34,331 nucleotides of DNA from Priapulus caudatus (GCF_000485595.1 NW_014577139.1:340467-374797), one strand, 5' to 3'. Positions 21,260-32,279 are shown, counted from the stretch's first letter. Notes: a model not told the origin generated them from the letters alone. Numbers and translations are program-made.

Positions 21260-23010
21260 AGAGGACTCTTTCCTCCAGTCCACCGAACACGACTAAACCC
21301 TACACTTACAAATAACAAGCCTGCCTCCCACTCCTCGCATTCTGTGCGTGCTGCAGTGATAACCCCTCAGCAGCAAGACCTGACAACTTGCTTGAGATCG
21401 CTCTCCTCCTTGCAGTCGTCACAGAAACCATGACGGCTGGATTGAAGGCAGGCAGGCTGCAGTGGTGGCGGCGACAGCGTGCAGCAGACGCGCGCAGTGC
21501 GCCAATGTGCTCCCGCCAAATAAAAAGTGCCCTCTGTTTATTTTGCGCCGCCGGTGATGCGCAGTGTCGGCCCTCGCTGCGTTCACACCCCGGTCTGTCA
21601 GTTTGCTTTGCTACAAAGTGCACGAATCGTCTTCGCAGCTTACGCGCCGTGCAATACTCAACAATGCGTGGGCATGTGTCGAAATGAACGTGTTAGACAT
21701 TGAAGCGAGCCAGCGGCACAGCGTAGTCGCACGTGGGCGGGAATGCTAGCTAGTTTCTCTTTGGATCTACGTGTAATGTCAAAATACATCGTGCAGACAA
21801 GTTGCTACATCGCCGTGGAACCAATTTGAGTCAGAATGTGTCGCTGTTAAGGCACCTCGAGGATGCGACTCTCTCTCTCTCTGGCTGGGTAGCTAGAACA
21901 GCTCCATGCTGCCCATCACTGTACGTTAGATGCATTCCTCCTATGCGTGCATGGCCCAGAAATGGTTTTATAACTGGGAAACTGGCAACTGCTGTGCATT
22001 TTAGAATTTTTCGTATAGTTGCACACGTGCACCTGGAATTAGGGAATGCCGTAGACATTACCTCTGCTTGCATGAACTATACAGTCTAACAGTAGCGGTT
22101 GCAGAACTGCAAAACCGCTTGGTGCACGTTAGTGACAGATTTGTTTCAACTTGCATTAAATACACGTTCAGGAAGTGGGATGTCACGTAAAGATCACGAT
22201 CAAAGTAAGCACGTGGTGGGGGTTCAATAATTATCAGACAAGACAATGAGAACCCTCAATAAAAGTAAGTAGCTACCTGAGAGTACCTATTAATTGGAAA
22301 TCAAATAGAAGACTGTGTGAGGTCTAGCTCTAGCAGACATTATACCTCCGACAGTAAAACATCATTAGAAGAAGCATAATGGGTCTTGCTCTGGCCTACC
22401 TTGCTTCTATTTAAAAACGCTAACCCTTGGCTTGTATGTCGGCAATTATGTAAAAGTACTATTACGTACTATGACCCAGTCATCCCGTAACAAATGGGCG
22501 AATAGCATTTACAGTTTCTACGTACTTCTATCGTACGTCACCCTACCTTACCTTGTCTTCCTCAATAACTTACCTAGTAATACGATCTTAGATCATGTTA
22601 AAGTCCTTACCCAACCTTACACTACCCCGCACTATTATCTTACCATCTATACCTGCCACGAACGACTTCTCGTTCATCTCATCTTACATGAATTTGCGTT
22701 ATGTTCGTATACCTTATGACGTCACTAGTGTACACTCATGCTACAAACCCACACTATCGGCATAGCCTATCTGCCTTACACCCGGAACTAAACTTGTACT
22801 ACGCAATCTATTTACCAATGATGACAGCTATATTTAAACAAACGTGGACACTGCGAACACAAGTCCTCCAGGAATAATTATACCGCGTTTGGCCGAGTCA
22901 CATTACCAGTCTCACCGTGATAAGTGGCTAGTGACTTCTTATTTTAGGGCTTATTACAGGAGGACACTGACAGGTAGCATTCAACATTATCTTTCGTCAA
23001 AACGGCGTTT
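21260..23010. other. MICU intron, no gene seen
   Basis: Unique sequence. The stretch at about 22440-22720 is poor in G on the plus strand and has a 95-codon open frame that resembles nothing and is probably an effect of composition. Confidence 0.4.
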
Positions 23011-23016
23011 AACTAT

Positions 23017-23077
23017 TAATATTATCAGGAGTGAATAATACTAGATCTATTCTTATTCACTCCTGATATTATATAGA
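23017..23077. repeat. Hairpin repeat ATTATCAGGAGTGAATAA, copy 1
   Basis: Inverted arms AATATTATCAGGAGTGAATA and TATTCACTCCTGATATTATA enclose about 15-20 nt. The same arm word recurs at 28427-28445. It may be a tiny foldback or MITE-derived repeat. Confidence 0.7.
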
Positions 23078-23541
23078 CAAACCTTTGTACAATAGAAGTT
23101 AAGTTAAAAAATATATACATTTTTCAAAACGAATCAATTATTTATTTTAATGGATTTTTGGTCGTGCCATTGTTTTTGCTGCCTTTTAAGCTGATAATGT
23201 AAATTGGAATTTTAACGTTTATTTTCCTATTTTTTACACAATGCTATTAATTATTAATCATTTAGATGATGAGATTGCAATATATTAAATTTTACTATAG
23301 GTCGCAGTTCAATTACAGATATATATTTATGCTAAATATAAATTCTTACAGTTAACTTATATACTGTAAGTAGTAATCGGGTCCAAATATAATTTCCCTT
23401 TTATTGCCAACTTCTGGTCAGAAGTTAACGAAATTATCAAATTCAAAAGCCCATTATGCATCATGGCCACCAGAGAAAGCATGTCGTGTATAATGACGGA
23501 CCTTCTCGGCCATGGTAAATTTTATGTTAAACTTAGAGAAA

Positions 23542-24018
23542 TGTCACGACTATGTTAGAATTTAACTATGTATGCCATCAGGTCCTTTGGACAATTAAAA
23601 AACATAGGTGACGCTTCTTACAAGTTTAACGACAGTTCAACAGCCTAGATAGAACATAGGCTTCTTGTGAATCTATGCAATCTGCGGTAAAAATGTAGGC
23701 AGGGGATATAAAAAAGGCATAAAATCACAGGTATCACCCTCTTGTCCGCTCACCTTTTCGTCACAGTACCCTCTAGTCCAAAAAGGCGCGACCTAACGAA
23801 TGACGCAAAATAAGTCGCGACCCACACATTTTGTATAAATATAGCAGTATTTGTGAGTAAGAAGCAGAGTCAACTGAGTTGCGTAGACTACACGCACCTA
23901 CCGAGCAGGCACCGCTACATACGTAAGAAAACCTTTGTTTCACATTGTCTGATTGTCATTGGTATAGCTGATAACTGATTGCTAACTAATAAAGTAAAAG
24001 TTTGTTCAATAGTCTACA
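23542..24018 (+). mobile_element. Possible solo LTR (TGT...ACA)
   Basis: A 477-bp stretch begins TGTCACGACTATG and ends AGTCTACA. It contains a TATA box (TATAAATA, 23834-23841) and, about 150 bp later, a polyadenylation signal (AATAAA, 23988-23993) followed by a short tail. This U3-R-U5-like order and the TGTCACGA start are typical of Gypsy-type LTRs. No second copy, primer-binding site, internal region or target duplication is seen, so a stand-alone promoter or chance remains possible. Confidence 0.35.
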
Positions 24019-24289
24019 TTTCATTGTTTATTGTCATTTATGTGGTACTAGCGTAGCACACTAAGTGAGAGTTTATAACTCATACGCCGTAGTGACTTTC
24101 TACAGCAAGCCTCAGGGCTTAGCTATACGTGCAATGACTTTACCAATGACAAATGCTGGCAAATTTGATATGTAGATTTTCCATAATTTTTCATTGATAT
24201 GTAAACCTTGAAAATCAGTACGTAACATTAACAAGCCCACGCAAGTTTTGGGATATTTATGTTCGCCATAGACGGGAGATACAACCTAC

Positions 24290-24420
24290 TCAAAATCAGG
24301 GCATTTCTGGATAACTGCCACAGATGAGACACAACCCACACGAATTCGGGAGCATTTCTGGATTACCGCCACAACTGAGCTACTACCCACACAAATTCGG
24401 GGGCATTTCTGGATGTTAGC
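24290..24420. repeat. Tandem repeat, about 2.5 units of 57-60 bp
   Basis: Units contain GGGCATTTCTGGATAACTGC, CACA(A/G)(C/A)TGAG and ACCCACAC(A/G)AATTCGGG. The third unit is partial. Confidence 0.75.
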
Positions 24421-24429
24421 CAACCTATC

Positions 24430-25760
24430 AGCGCATATAGTTGGCATGCATCTGGCGATACCACTTATCAACACAAAACATTGACAGCTCTTCGCTGCGC
24501 ACCATCATATTCCCCACACAGAGGATGCCGGGTGTACCCAGCCTGGGCACGCAGCATCAAACCTCACTAAACTAACATCTATCATTACAGCCACCTCTCC
24601 ATAAAATCCCACCGTATTTCCCAGATGCTAGATGTAACATTGCATCAGAACATGCTTCACTAATTTCTAGTGTAACACGCAAAAAGAGAATCCCACAAAG
24701 AGTGACGTACACATTTCCTCATTCACTGAAATGTCTGCAATGTTGTAAATGACTTTCATTTTGGGATCTTATGTCTTCCCCCCAATCCCTGGAAACATAG
24801 GTCGTACATCTACAAGTAGGTTATGGTTAGATGCCTCAGCACTTTCCCTCCTCTCAGGTGCACATCCACCCCAAGTACCCCGCACACTACGTCAGTGATG
24901 ACCGATTCCATGAGGGTCTGTGGAACAAAGCAGGAAGCCATGCGCAAACGCGCCAGCTGAGTGCGGATGCAGCAGCTGAGCATCGGCGAGGGCTTCTCCG
25001 CATCTGCATGGCTAGACATTTGTTTGGACTAGGGAGCCGCACTTGGGCAAGGTGGTTGCAATCTGGGCCAAACGGCCTGCCGGAAAAACCGTCAGTGACA
25101 TGATGCCTGCGCTGAGCTAGCAGCTGTGCCGACTTCCAGGTACTAATGGGTCGGCGTTTTGCGGTCAGTTTCAGAACCGCTCACAGAGAGCGAGAGATCG
25201 CAGCTTTGTCGGCAACCATTACTGCGGGGCCTTTGCTGCAACGCCAACAGAGCATAGACCGGCACCACAACGTCGCCCCCTGCGCCACATCGGGTGGCGA
25301 GCGAAGTCGCAGCAGCAGTCTCGCTCGAGATATCCTGTTCCGCTTTTTACAAAATATTGATAGTATCGTAGGCGCGAATGATACACAGTGACAGCCCAGG
25401 TTGGCATAGCAGCAGTGACAGGATGCTGAGCAGATGATGTTCTATTCATCTGGAACGATGCCAAGCAAGTCTGGACACGCCAAACCCGGAACGATTTTTG
25501 GTGTTACCACTTCATGGAAAGCGTTTGACGTACTCATCAGCTGTTAGGGATAAATGCACCTTAAAATTGTTGTACCCTGATAGCGAGATGATCAGCCGAG
25601 GGGTGTGCTTCCATTACAAAATTATTAACGAGTTCTTAACTGCCGTTCTCGGAAATGTCGCGAGATACTGGTGGTAGAATTGCATTACGAGAACGAACTC
25701 ATCCATACACGATAATTAGATATATGCAGCATGACTACATGATGGAAGTTAGGCAAACTT
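24430..25760. other. MICU intron, no recognised gene
   Basis: A 90-codon open frame at 24831-25103 (plus) is preceded by an acceptor-like CCTCTCAG at about 24858. It includes KYPAHYVSDDRFHEGLW, but I do not recognise a family and see no partner exon. Otherwise the sequence is unique. Confidence 0.35.
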
Positions 25761-25762
25761 AC

Positions 25763-25810
25763 TTGTGAGGACGCACAGCAGGAAGAGGTACTCCGTATAA
25801 GAGATCAGCC
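25763..25810 (-). CDS. MICU3: MICU2/3-like exon, ISYTEYLFLL segment
   Basis: This 48-nt exon encodes LISYTEYLFLLCVLT with two bases of a Gly codon at its start and one base of a Lys codon at its end. It is the near-invariant MICU2/MICU3 stretch ISYTEYLFLL(C/T)ILTKP. The acceptor is TTTTCAG and the donor is CACAA followed by GTAAGT. It joins in phase with both neighbours. Confidence 0.95.
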
Positions 25811-25925
25811 CTGAAAACAATCAAAAGCACTTGTTACATAGCAGAGGTAATACAGTGGGAAATAATCCCTAGTCCTAATGATTCTCTCCATTTCCAAGTA
25901 GGACACATAAACGACATGATCATAC

Positions 25926-26036
25926 CGTTGTTATGCATAGACCTAAACATATTGGTGCCACCACGATGACGTGACGGTGTTGCCTTCAGCATCTTTCTAA
26001 CATCACTGTCCATGAGAGCAAGTCGGCCAATACGAG
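25926..26036 (-). CDS. MICU3: MICU2/3-like exon before EF-hand 1
   Basis: This 111-nt exon encodes RIGRLALMDSDVRKMLKATP and continues to MFRSMHNNG. It corresponds to the LSKQELNQMLAETP...LFRNLKERG region of MICU3. The acceptor is ATTGCAG and the donor is AACG followed by GTATG. The first two bases complete a Pro codon from the exon at 27187-27328, and the last base starts the Gly codon finished by the exon at 25763-25810. This segment is less conserved, so support comes from phase, splice sites and order. Confidence 0.88.
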
Positions 26037-26059
26037 CTGCAATTACAGAACAGAACATT

Positions 26060-26849
26060 CCATGAAATAAATGTTTACAGTAAAATCTACATTTTTACAG
26101 AACAAAACAAAACAGTAACAAAAACACATCTCAACTCAACGTCTCCAAATAAAGTATATAAATTAATGCATGATTCAAATTGATTAAAATCACAATATGA
26201 TGTATAAAAAAAAAACACGTCGTTTGCTTGTAATGTGGTGCTCTTGTGCTATTTTTAAGTAACAGTCAACATTCAGTAATATACGAGTGTACTTACTGGA
26301 GATCACAGAAACAAGGGACCAACATTTCAGATCCTCATGACACATACATTCAATCAACACTTAACTCCTTACAAGCCCTCGTAATATATTGGATGTGACA
26401 TTTTACAGCCCTCGGAACAAACACAAAACAAATCGAACTATGATTATAAATAAAATCATCAACTGTGGAAAGATGACTCATAGAGTAATCACTGATTGTG
26501 TCATGTAGGTCACGGGGCCAATTTTCGTTTAACGGCTAATAGTTCGCACTGTCTAGCATGCCAATAAGTAGAGTTACCAGTCAATAAAGGATGAGATCAC
26601 TGTTGATCTGTCAAGATGTGTCTGCGCTTGTAATTAGCCTATCTCTTTTCCCATCTCATACAGACCCTAATTCACCCGGTGATATTGTACAATTATATGT
26701 AAAAAAAAAAAATAGTAGCAAGATGATGAAATTACCAAGGGAGGGTGGAAACAGAGAGAACGGGGAAAAGTGGGGGACGTCAGTGAAATAGAGTGGGAGA
26801 GTGACCGACAGCACTTGCATGCATGTGCAACAGAGACAGAGAGAGAAAG

Positions 26850-26918
<69 letters not shown>

Positions 26919-27030
26919 GAAAGAGAGATTGTGTGTGAAAGACAGAGATAAGTAAATAAGATAAGAACAAATAAAAGTAGAGTAATAAAAGGAATAAAGT
27001 TAAAAAGTAATAAATGTTGGACAATTTTTG
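26060..27030. other. MICU intron with a (GA)n tract
   Basis: AT-rich unique sequence and a (GA)n microsatellite at about 26836-26916. The minus-strand frame of Leu-Ser across it is low complexity. Confidence 0.6.
26836..26916. repeat. (GA)n microsatellite
   Basis: About 35 GA steps, nearly uninterrupted from 26856 to 26913. It is a long homopurine tract, able to form triplex DNA. Confidence 0.95.
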
Positions 27031-27186
27031 GTTGGCACTAATTAGAGGCTACAAGGATAACAAGGCTGCTTACAAACACAGCCTGCTGAAACAGGAGCAC
27101 AGGCATCAATGGGGGACATTGCATGCACATGACATTGACATGCACCCAGTGAGTGATGCGGGAGGGGTGGGAGAGGGGTGACATAC

Positions 27187-27328
27187 GTCTCGGTTCCTCC
27201 TCCGTGATGGACTCAAGGAAATCTTGCGGGGTCATGAATATCTGCCCGTCGTACTCAATCGACGCAAAGTGCAGAAACCGTTTCTCTCGCAGATTTCTCT
27301 TTCTTGGCTTCTTTCCATCCTTTGCCTC
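27187..27328 (-). CDS. MICU3: MICU2/3-like exon, N-terminal conserved region
   Basis: This 142-nt exon encodes a basic stretch (KKPRKRN) then REKRFLHFASIEYDGQIF and MTPQDFLESITEEEPR, and ends with one base of a Pro codon. The REKRFL(R)FAS(V)EY(E)G and MTPQDF features are diagnostic of MICU3 (MICU2 has a similar MTPRDF). The basic cluster before REKRF corresponds to the poly-basic region used in MICU contacts. The acceptor is CATTTTAG and the donor is GAGAC followed by GTATGT. The exon starts at a codon boundary. The preceding exon with the mitochondrial targeting peptide was not identified. Confidence 0.95.
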
Positions 27329-27499
27329 CTAAAATGAAATTCCAAGGTCACACCCTATTGGACCTCAGTCATCATCTAAAAAGCTGAAATTGCAGAGCCC
27401 TACTGGTATACTCGATGTTGGACTCTAAACAACGAGTCAAATATTTAACAAGCAACCGAAAACACGTAAAATAAAACAAACAATTTATCCTCACTCAAG

Positions 27500-28420
27500 C
27501 GCTGGGCACTATATAGTGGAGGCAGCGGCGGCGGCCGCCCTTTGACATTGAGCCTCATCAGATGGATCGAAACCAGACAAGCATTCGATCGCTCAAAGCA
27601 GCCTTCTCTCAACACAAATCGCCCCGCCTCCTCTCCATCGCGCTATTACCACCATCCAACGATTTAATTACGCCACTCGGGTCAAACAATCTCATTTCAG
27701 GAAGCGAGAGCGAGACACATAATCGGCCCATCACGACGTTATTGGCCACACATTTCGTCGTAGCAGTGTGAGGGCACTCGCTGACATCGTGCAAATTGCC
27801 TGTCTGCAGGCGCAGTAGAGATGGCGGGTTAACACCGGATGAAAACCCCGACCGGCTGCGTGTCAAACGTGCAAGAAACCTATAAACAGCTAATGGGAAA
27901 AGATTTAACAGTCGTCGAACGTGACTTAACGTGTACTGTGTAGCCGCCACAAAATTTACGTGTTTTCTTTTGATAACGTAGACGTGATATTAGTACGTGC
28001 TCTAGGTCTGCAAACGGGGCACACACAATATTTCTTGTATCTATGCGCTGCATCACTGCTGATCACTTAGCTGTGCCTGTGCCACCCACCCCCCTTCCTC
28101 ACCGAGATGAGCTTTTGGGACAAATTGCACAGAAGAATGGAAAGTAGGCTGAGCAAGTTTTGGACAAATTCTGTAAGAAAACGCTGTTAATCCTCTGCAT
28201 TTACCAGCCGCCAGACAAAAGCACGAGAGCGAGGGGCCAAGCCGTCTTTGTGTTGCGACAACAACTGGACCACTTTAGTCGCAAATACAAAGCCACTTAA
28301 GAACCCACAACGCTGCAAGGCACACAATTAGCCACCCAACTGCCACCACGCTATCTTCCTGAGATAAAAAAAAAAAGTGCTGCGAATATAACTCGGCTAC
28401 TTACTAACCGCCATACACTT
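27500..28420. other. GC-richer region upstream of the MICU coding exons
   Basis: GCGGCGGCGGCCGCC at about 27526-27540 and a generally higher GC content suggest a promoter or first-exon area, but no ATG-initiated targeting peptide with an in-phase donor was found. See also the rejected open frame at 27609-27950. Confidence 0.3.
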
Positions 28421-28425
28421 ATTTA

Positions 28426-28530
28426 CATTATATCAGGAGTGAATACTAATAGATTATCTATTATTATTCGCTCCTGATCATATCAAGAGCATATAAAGAA
28501 GCCTTCATTATATGCTCTTGATCATATCTA
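28426..28530. repeat. Two adjacent hairpins; first is copy 2 of the ATATCAGGAGTGAATA repeat
   Basis: The first hairpin has arms ATTATATCAGGAGTGAATA (28427-28445) and TATTCGCTCCTGATCATAT (about 28466-28484). The second has perfect arms of about 21 bp, TGATCATATCAAGAGCATATA and its inverse, around a loop of about 11 nt (28476-28529). The arms share the TGATCATAT word, so the second may have arisen from the first. Confidence 0.75.
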
Positions 28531-31140
28531 GCTATTACTATGGCAAATGAGGTAAATAGGGGAGATAGTGGGTGCAATCTACCATTTTATTTTAAAAATG
28601 AGACAAACAAAGTCGGGCAACAGGAGGAAGGAAATCTAAAATCCACATGCACGACTTAGTTAACAAATTTCTGTCGGAAACGTCATCTATCGACTGATCG
28701 AAACTGCGCCAGTGCCAACACCGGTTGCCCGTCTGCTAACAGTCTAAAGGAACGTTGGCGCTGCGGGCCCCCAACAGGTAGCAATGAACAGCCTTGTACC
28801 AAGATTAGTTGAACTTCTGAGGCACAAGCCGCTTCCCAGCGGCTGGCTCCGTTCTTTCGACAAAGGTGATTATGGCTCGAGATTAATTACTTGGCGACTG
28901 CTTTACTTGCAATATGAAGAACATTCCCACTACACAGGACGCCTTCCCCCTTCTGCGACAACAGCAGGTACCCCAGAATATCTGTGATCTGCTGATAATA
29001 TTGATGGTTGACACTTTTCTATTGGTGACAAATTCAGAGTATTGGGGATATGTCATTGTCAGACTGAACTAATGCACGAAACCTTCGATACGCCACGGCA
29101 CAGATTTACTAAGCCAGGTGGCACTGGAGTAGCTGCGCCCCCCCCCCTCCTCCCCAATGTAGTTTCATTTCAATCAATGTGCAGGCGGTCGATCAGACAA
29201 ATGCCGGGTCTGCAGCTAGAATGATAAGCGGGAAACTAGCGCATGATTCGGCCGAGATATCGACGCAGCCTAATCCTTCCCGGCTCCCTATATAGCCGTC
29301 GACACCCCTCCTACCGCCGCAAAGCGCATGCCTCGTTGCACTTACATGCATCCAAACGTTCATTTACTCTTAATAATGTAAACTGAATTGCAGTGCACTG
29401 AGTGCAGTGACTGTGAAAATGAAACTGTCCCCTCGCATCCACTGCCTTGTGGGTGATGAGTTTGGAGTCGGGTCAGTAAGTCAACAGGGACTCTGGTCTG
29501 AGTTAGCAGTGCCTTCATTTAACTACTACTAGTGGAATTATTTCACCACACGAGAACAGCATTGTGTGGGTATTTTTCTTGCCATTTCAAAGAGTTGTCA
29601 TTGGAAGTAATCATTGCCTGCGACTTGTAGACTATTCCTGAACGTGCTGCTTCGTTCATCAAATGCAGGATGAGAGACTGAATACAAGTATTATTTGCTG
29701 GACTGAGCCAAACATTAGCAGGACACAGCAGACGATCCGCATATACTTATAGCTAGCTACTTTATCGCTACAATTCGTATGCAGTCATCCGCCTGAATAT
29801 ACCCTCACTGAATTCCACGTATGATGCCAAGCCTCGCAGCGAATGCATTCCTTTCCAGCTGGGCCCGTACGGGGTTCAACTTCGACATAGTGTGCCGAGT
29901 CTGAGGTGTGCAGGCATGTGATTAGTAATCCGGCTCCAGGGCCTGCTAAAAGTGTTAAATCATTGTGGACCATTAGCAATCAGCTGATCAAGCAAGGCCT
30001 GCAAGCATCATTCAGAATGAAAAATGTGCCATTATCGCTCATCCTTGAGAAGAAAGAATTTTTCCCCAAAAGGACACGGTTGCCGGTTGGGTGCAGGAAA
30101 GATGGGATCTTTCATAAATAATAGATTCTTCAACTAGCTTTGACTGTGTAACAGTGCTTACCAGAGACATGCTAATCTCTCCTTGTAAAAACATGCAATA
30201 TCTCATAGACTTGTACATTGTATAGGAGAAAAATGGTACATAGTCTGATTCTTTGTAAACAGGTTACACAAGTTCCTATCTAACAACGAACATTTTCATG
30301 AGGTGCTATCTCGTACAACGGACAGTTGTAATCAGAACTTCACTGGCAACTATTTTCCTCTAAATGAGCACCATACAACATGACATCATGATTCTCCTCA
30401 ATTTTTATTTAGAATTTGCATCAGTCAGCCTGTAGACGGACTGTTCTTGTAAACCCAGGTGGAATGTGATGGATTTCCCGCTGTTTAGGCTGCTACAGTA
30501 AAGGCCAGCTATTACATCCCAACACATGGGCATGCAGATATTTAGTTCCTGCCCAGGTGATCCCGGCTGCTGTCCACTTTTTGTTACATAGGGCTTAGAC
30601 CTGCTTGCATGATCGCACTACTAAATTCAGTTTGTGTCAGCTTTTAACAGGTTTCAACAAAGAGACTATTATTATGTCGATGGCAACCAAAAAAGTGCAC
30701 AGGTGCTACCGTTTAACGTATGATCTTTCGCCTTGAACAAATTCTAGCAAATGCTTGGTTTCCATTGACAAACATCTTACAGAAAGAGTTGGCTGACAAC
30801 GAACAGACCAAACCCGCTTTTGAAATATAGAAAAACTGTGGCAAACCTAATCAGATATGTGGATCTGACACATAGGCACTCATTTGAACAAACATCGATA
30901 AGCATTCCAATTTCAGAAAGTTAATAAATCTTGTGCAAAGTTAAGAAGTTGATTCGCCACGACTCGGCACATATACGTAGATAAATAATAGACTCCTTTG
31001 TTAATCTGAGTTGGAATCTGGTTACACGTGTCAGGCACAGCTAGCAGCAGTCACCCGCCGCCCACCTGAGCTCATATCTTACTGGGCTCACCACCCCAAA
31101 ATTCCACACTCTTTACGGCATCTCTATGGGAGGGGATATG
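28531..31140. other. Unique sequence, no gene recognised
   Basis: Short open frames such as 28784-28987 and 29906-30121 resemble nothing I know. A CTATATAG word at about 29289, in GC-rich surroundings, could be a TATA element, but no transcript evidence is visible. A C-run (CCCCCCCCC) lies at about 29139-29147. Confidence 0.4.
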
Positions 31141-31150
31141 TGTCAAAATT

Positions 31151-31320
31151 CAAACGTTCAATTGATCGATTGATTGTTCAATTGAACAGTCGTTTAATCA
31201 TTCAAACGTTCAATTGATCGATTGATTGTTCAATTGAACAGTCAATTTAATCATTCAAACGTTCAATTGATCGATTGATTGTTCAATTGAACAGTCGTTT
31301 AATCATTCAAACGTTCAATT
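31151..31320. repeat. 52-bp tandem array, about 3.2 units
   Basis: Units start at 31151, 31203, 31256 and 31308 with CAAACGTTCAATTGATCGAT and contain the palindrome GTTCAATTGAAC. Periods are 52, 53 and 52 bp. Confidence 0.9.
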
Positions 31321-31351
31321 GAGCAATTAAATAACGAATTGCCAAATTGAA

Positions 31352-31406
31352 TCGCCGAATTGACGATTTGACGAATTGACGAATTGACGAATTGACGAAT
31401 TGACAA
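31352..31406. repeat. 8-bp tandem array (GACGAATT)n
   Basis: About five to six copies of TTGACGAA, directly after the 52-bp array and sharing its AATTG word. Confidence 0.85.
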
Positions 31407-31450
31407 ATCAAAGGCACAAATACTGAATAGGCGTATTGAATCATGGAATG

Positions 31451-31525
31451 GAGCAATTGCCGAGGCTCGTCTATCGAGCAATTGCCGAGGCTCGTCAATC
31501 GAGCAATTGCCGAGGCTCGGCTATC
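31451..31525. repeat. 25-bp tandem array, 3 units
   Basis: Three exact-length units, GAGCAATTGCCGAGGCTCG plus TCTATC, TCAATC or GCTATC. Each unit contains a GAGC...GCTC inverted word. Confidence 0.95.
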
Positions 31526-31580
31526 GCCAAATCAAACGTATACCTACTGCACATGCACACAGAGGCATGACAGAGGGTAA

Positions 31581-31762
31581 TGCTATCCCCCGGGCGTGGA
31601 AGGAGGTTACCGCAACGTGGCAGCACTAGTGTTAGGATAGTGTTAGGATTAGAGTTAGGTTAGGGTTAAGGTTAGGGTTGGGATTAGGGTTAGGATTAGG
31701 GTTAGGGTTAGGGTTAGGGTTAGGGTTAGGGTTAGGGTTAGGGTTTTTGCCCGGGGATAGCA
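31581..31762. repeat. Interstitial telomeric tract inside an inverted repeat
   Basis: Degenerate then pure TTAGGG repeats occupy about 31630-31745, with nine to ten exact TTAGGG units at the right. They are bracketed by TGCTATCCCCCGGGC (31581-31595) and GCCCGGGGATAGCA (31749-31762), which are inverted copies apart from one extra C. The G-rich strand could fold into a G-quadruplex. TTAGGG is the ancestral animal telomere repeat, and unique sequence on both sides shows that this is internal. Confidence 0.93.
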
Positions 31763-31826
31763 ACACCCCATGATGGAAGGCGCGGTAGTTGCTAGGAACG
31801 CAATCGGCCGGCGTTTCCCAGCTAAG

Positions 31827-32275
31827 TGCGTGTACCCGCGTGTACGTGCGTGTACCCGCGTGTACGTGCGTGTACCCGCGTGTACGTGCGTGTATCCGCG
31901 TGTACGTGCGTGTACCCGCGTGTACGTGCGTGTACGTGCGTGTATCTCTGTGTACCCGCGTGTACGTGCATGTATCTGCGTGTACCTGCGTGTACCCGCG
32001 TGTACGTGCGTGTACGTACGTGTACCCGCGTGTATCCGCGTGTACGTGCGTGTACCCGCGTGTACGTGCGTATACGTGCGTGTACCTGCGTGTACGTGCG
32101 TGTACCCGCGTGCTCGTGCGTTTACCCGAGTGTACGTGCGTGTACCCGCGTGTACGTGCGTGTACCCACGTGCACGTGCGTGTACCCGCGTGCACGTGCG
32201 TGTACCCGCGTGTATCCGCGTGTACGTGCGTGTACGTGCGTGTACCCACGTGTACGGGCGTGTATCTCCGTGTTC
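31827..32275. repeat. 10-bp minisatellite CGTGTACCCG / CGTGTACGTG
   Basis: About 45 units of 10 bp, mostly alternating between two versions to give a 20-bp higher-order period, with scattered substitutions and almost no indels. Because 10 is not a multiple of 3 and the unit lacks stops, long frames open on both strands. They are artefacts. Confidence 0.97.
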
Positions 32276-32279
32276 CTGT

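Noticed and set aside
22432-22719. 95-codon plus-strand frame, Tyr/Leu-rich
   Set aside because: It lies in a G-poor stretch where stops are rarer in this frame. No domain is recognisable.
24831-25103. 90-codon plus-strand frame preceded by an acceptor-like site
   Set aside because: No recognisable family and no partner exon. Kept only as a note in the intron entry.
26656-27024. Leu/Ser-rich minus-strand frame resembling a membrane protein
   Set aside because: Created by the (GA)n microsatellite read as CTCTCT.
27609-27950. Minus-strand open frame whose start looks like a mitochondrial targeting peptide (Arg/Leu/Ser-rich, few acids), attractive as MICU exon 1
   Set aside because: The first codon at 27950 is GTG, and there is no in-frame ATG before the stop upstream. 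No convincing phase-0 donor joins it to the exon at 27328. It stays only a suggestion.
31630-31745. Chromosome end (true telomere)
   Set aside because: Unique sequence and a retrotransposon continue for 2.6 kb beyond the tract, so it is interstitial in this assembly.
31632-32249. Long minus-strand frame (205 codons) and three plus-strand frames over the minisatellite and telomere tract
   Set aside because: They arise because the 10-bp and 6-bp repeats contain no stops. The products are pure repeat translation.
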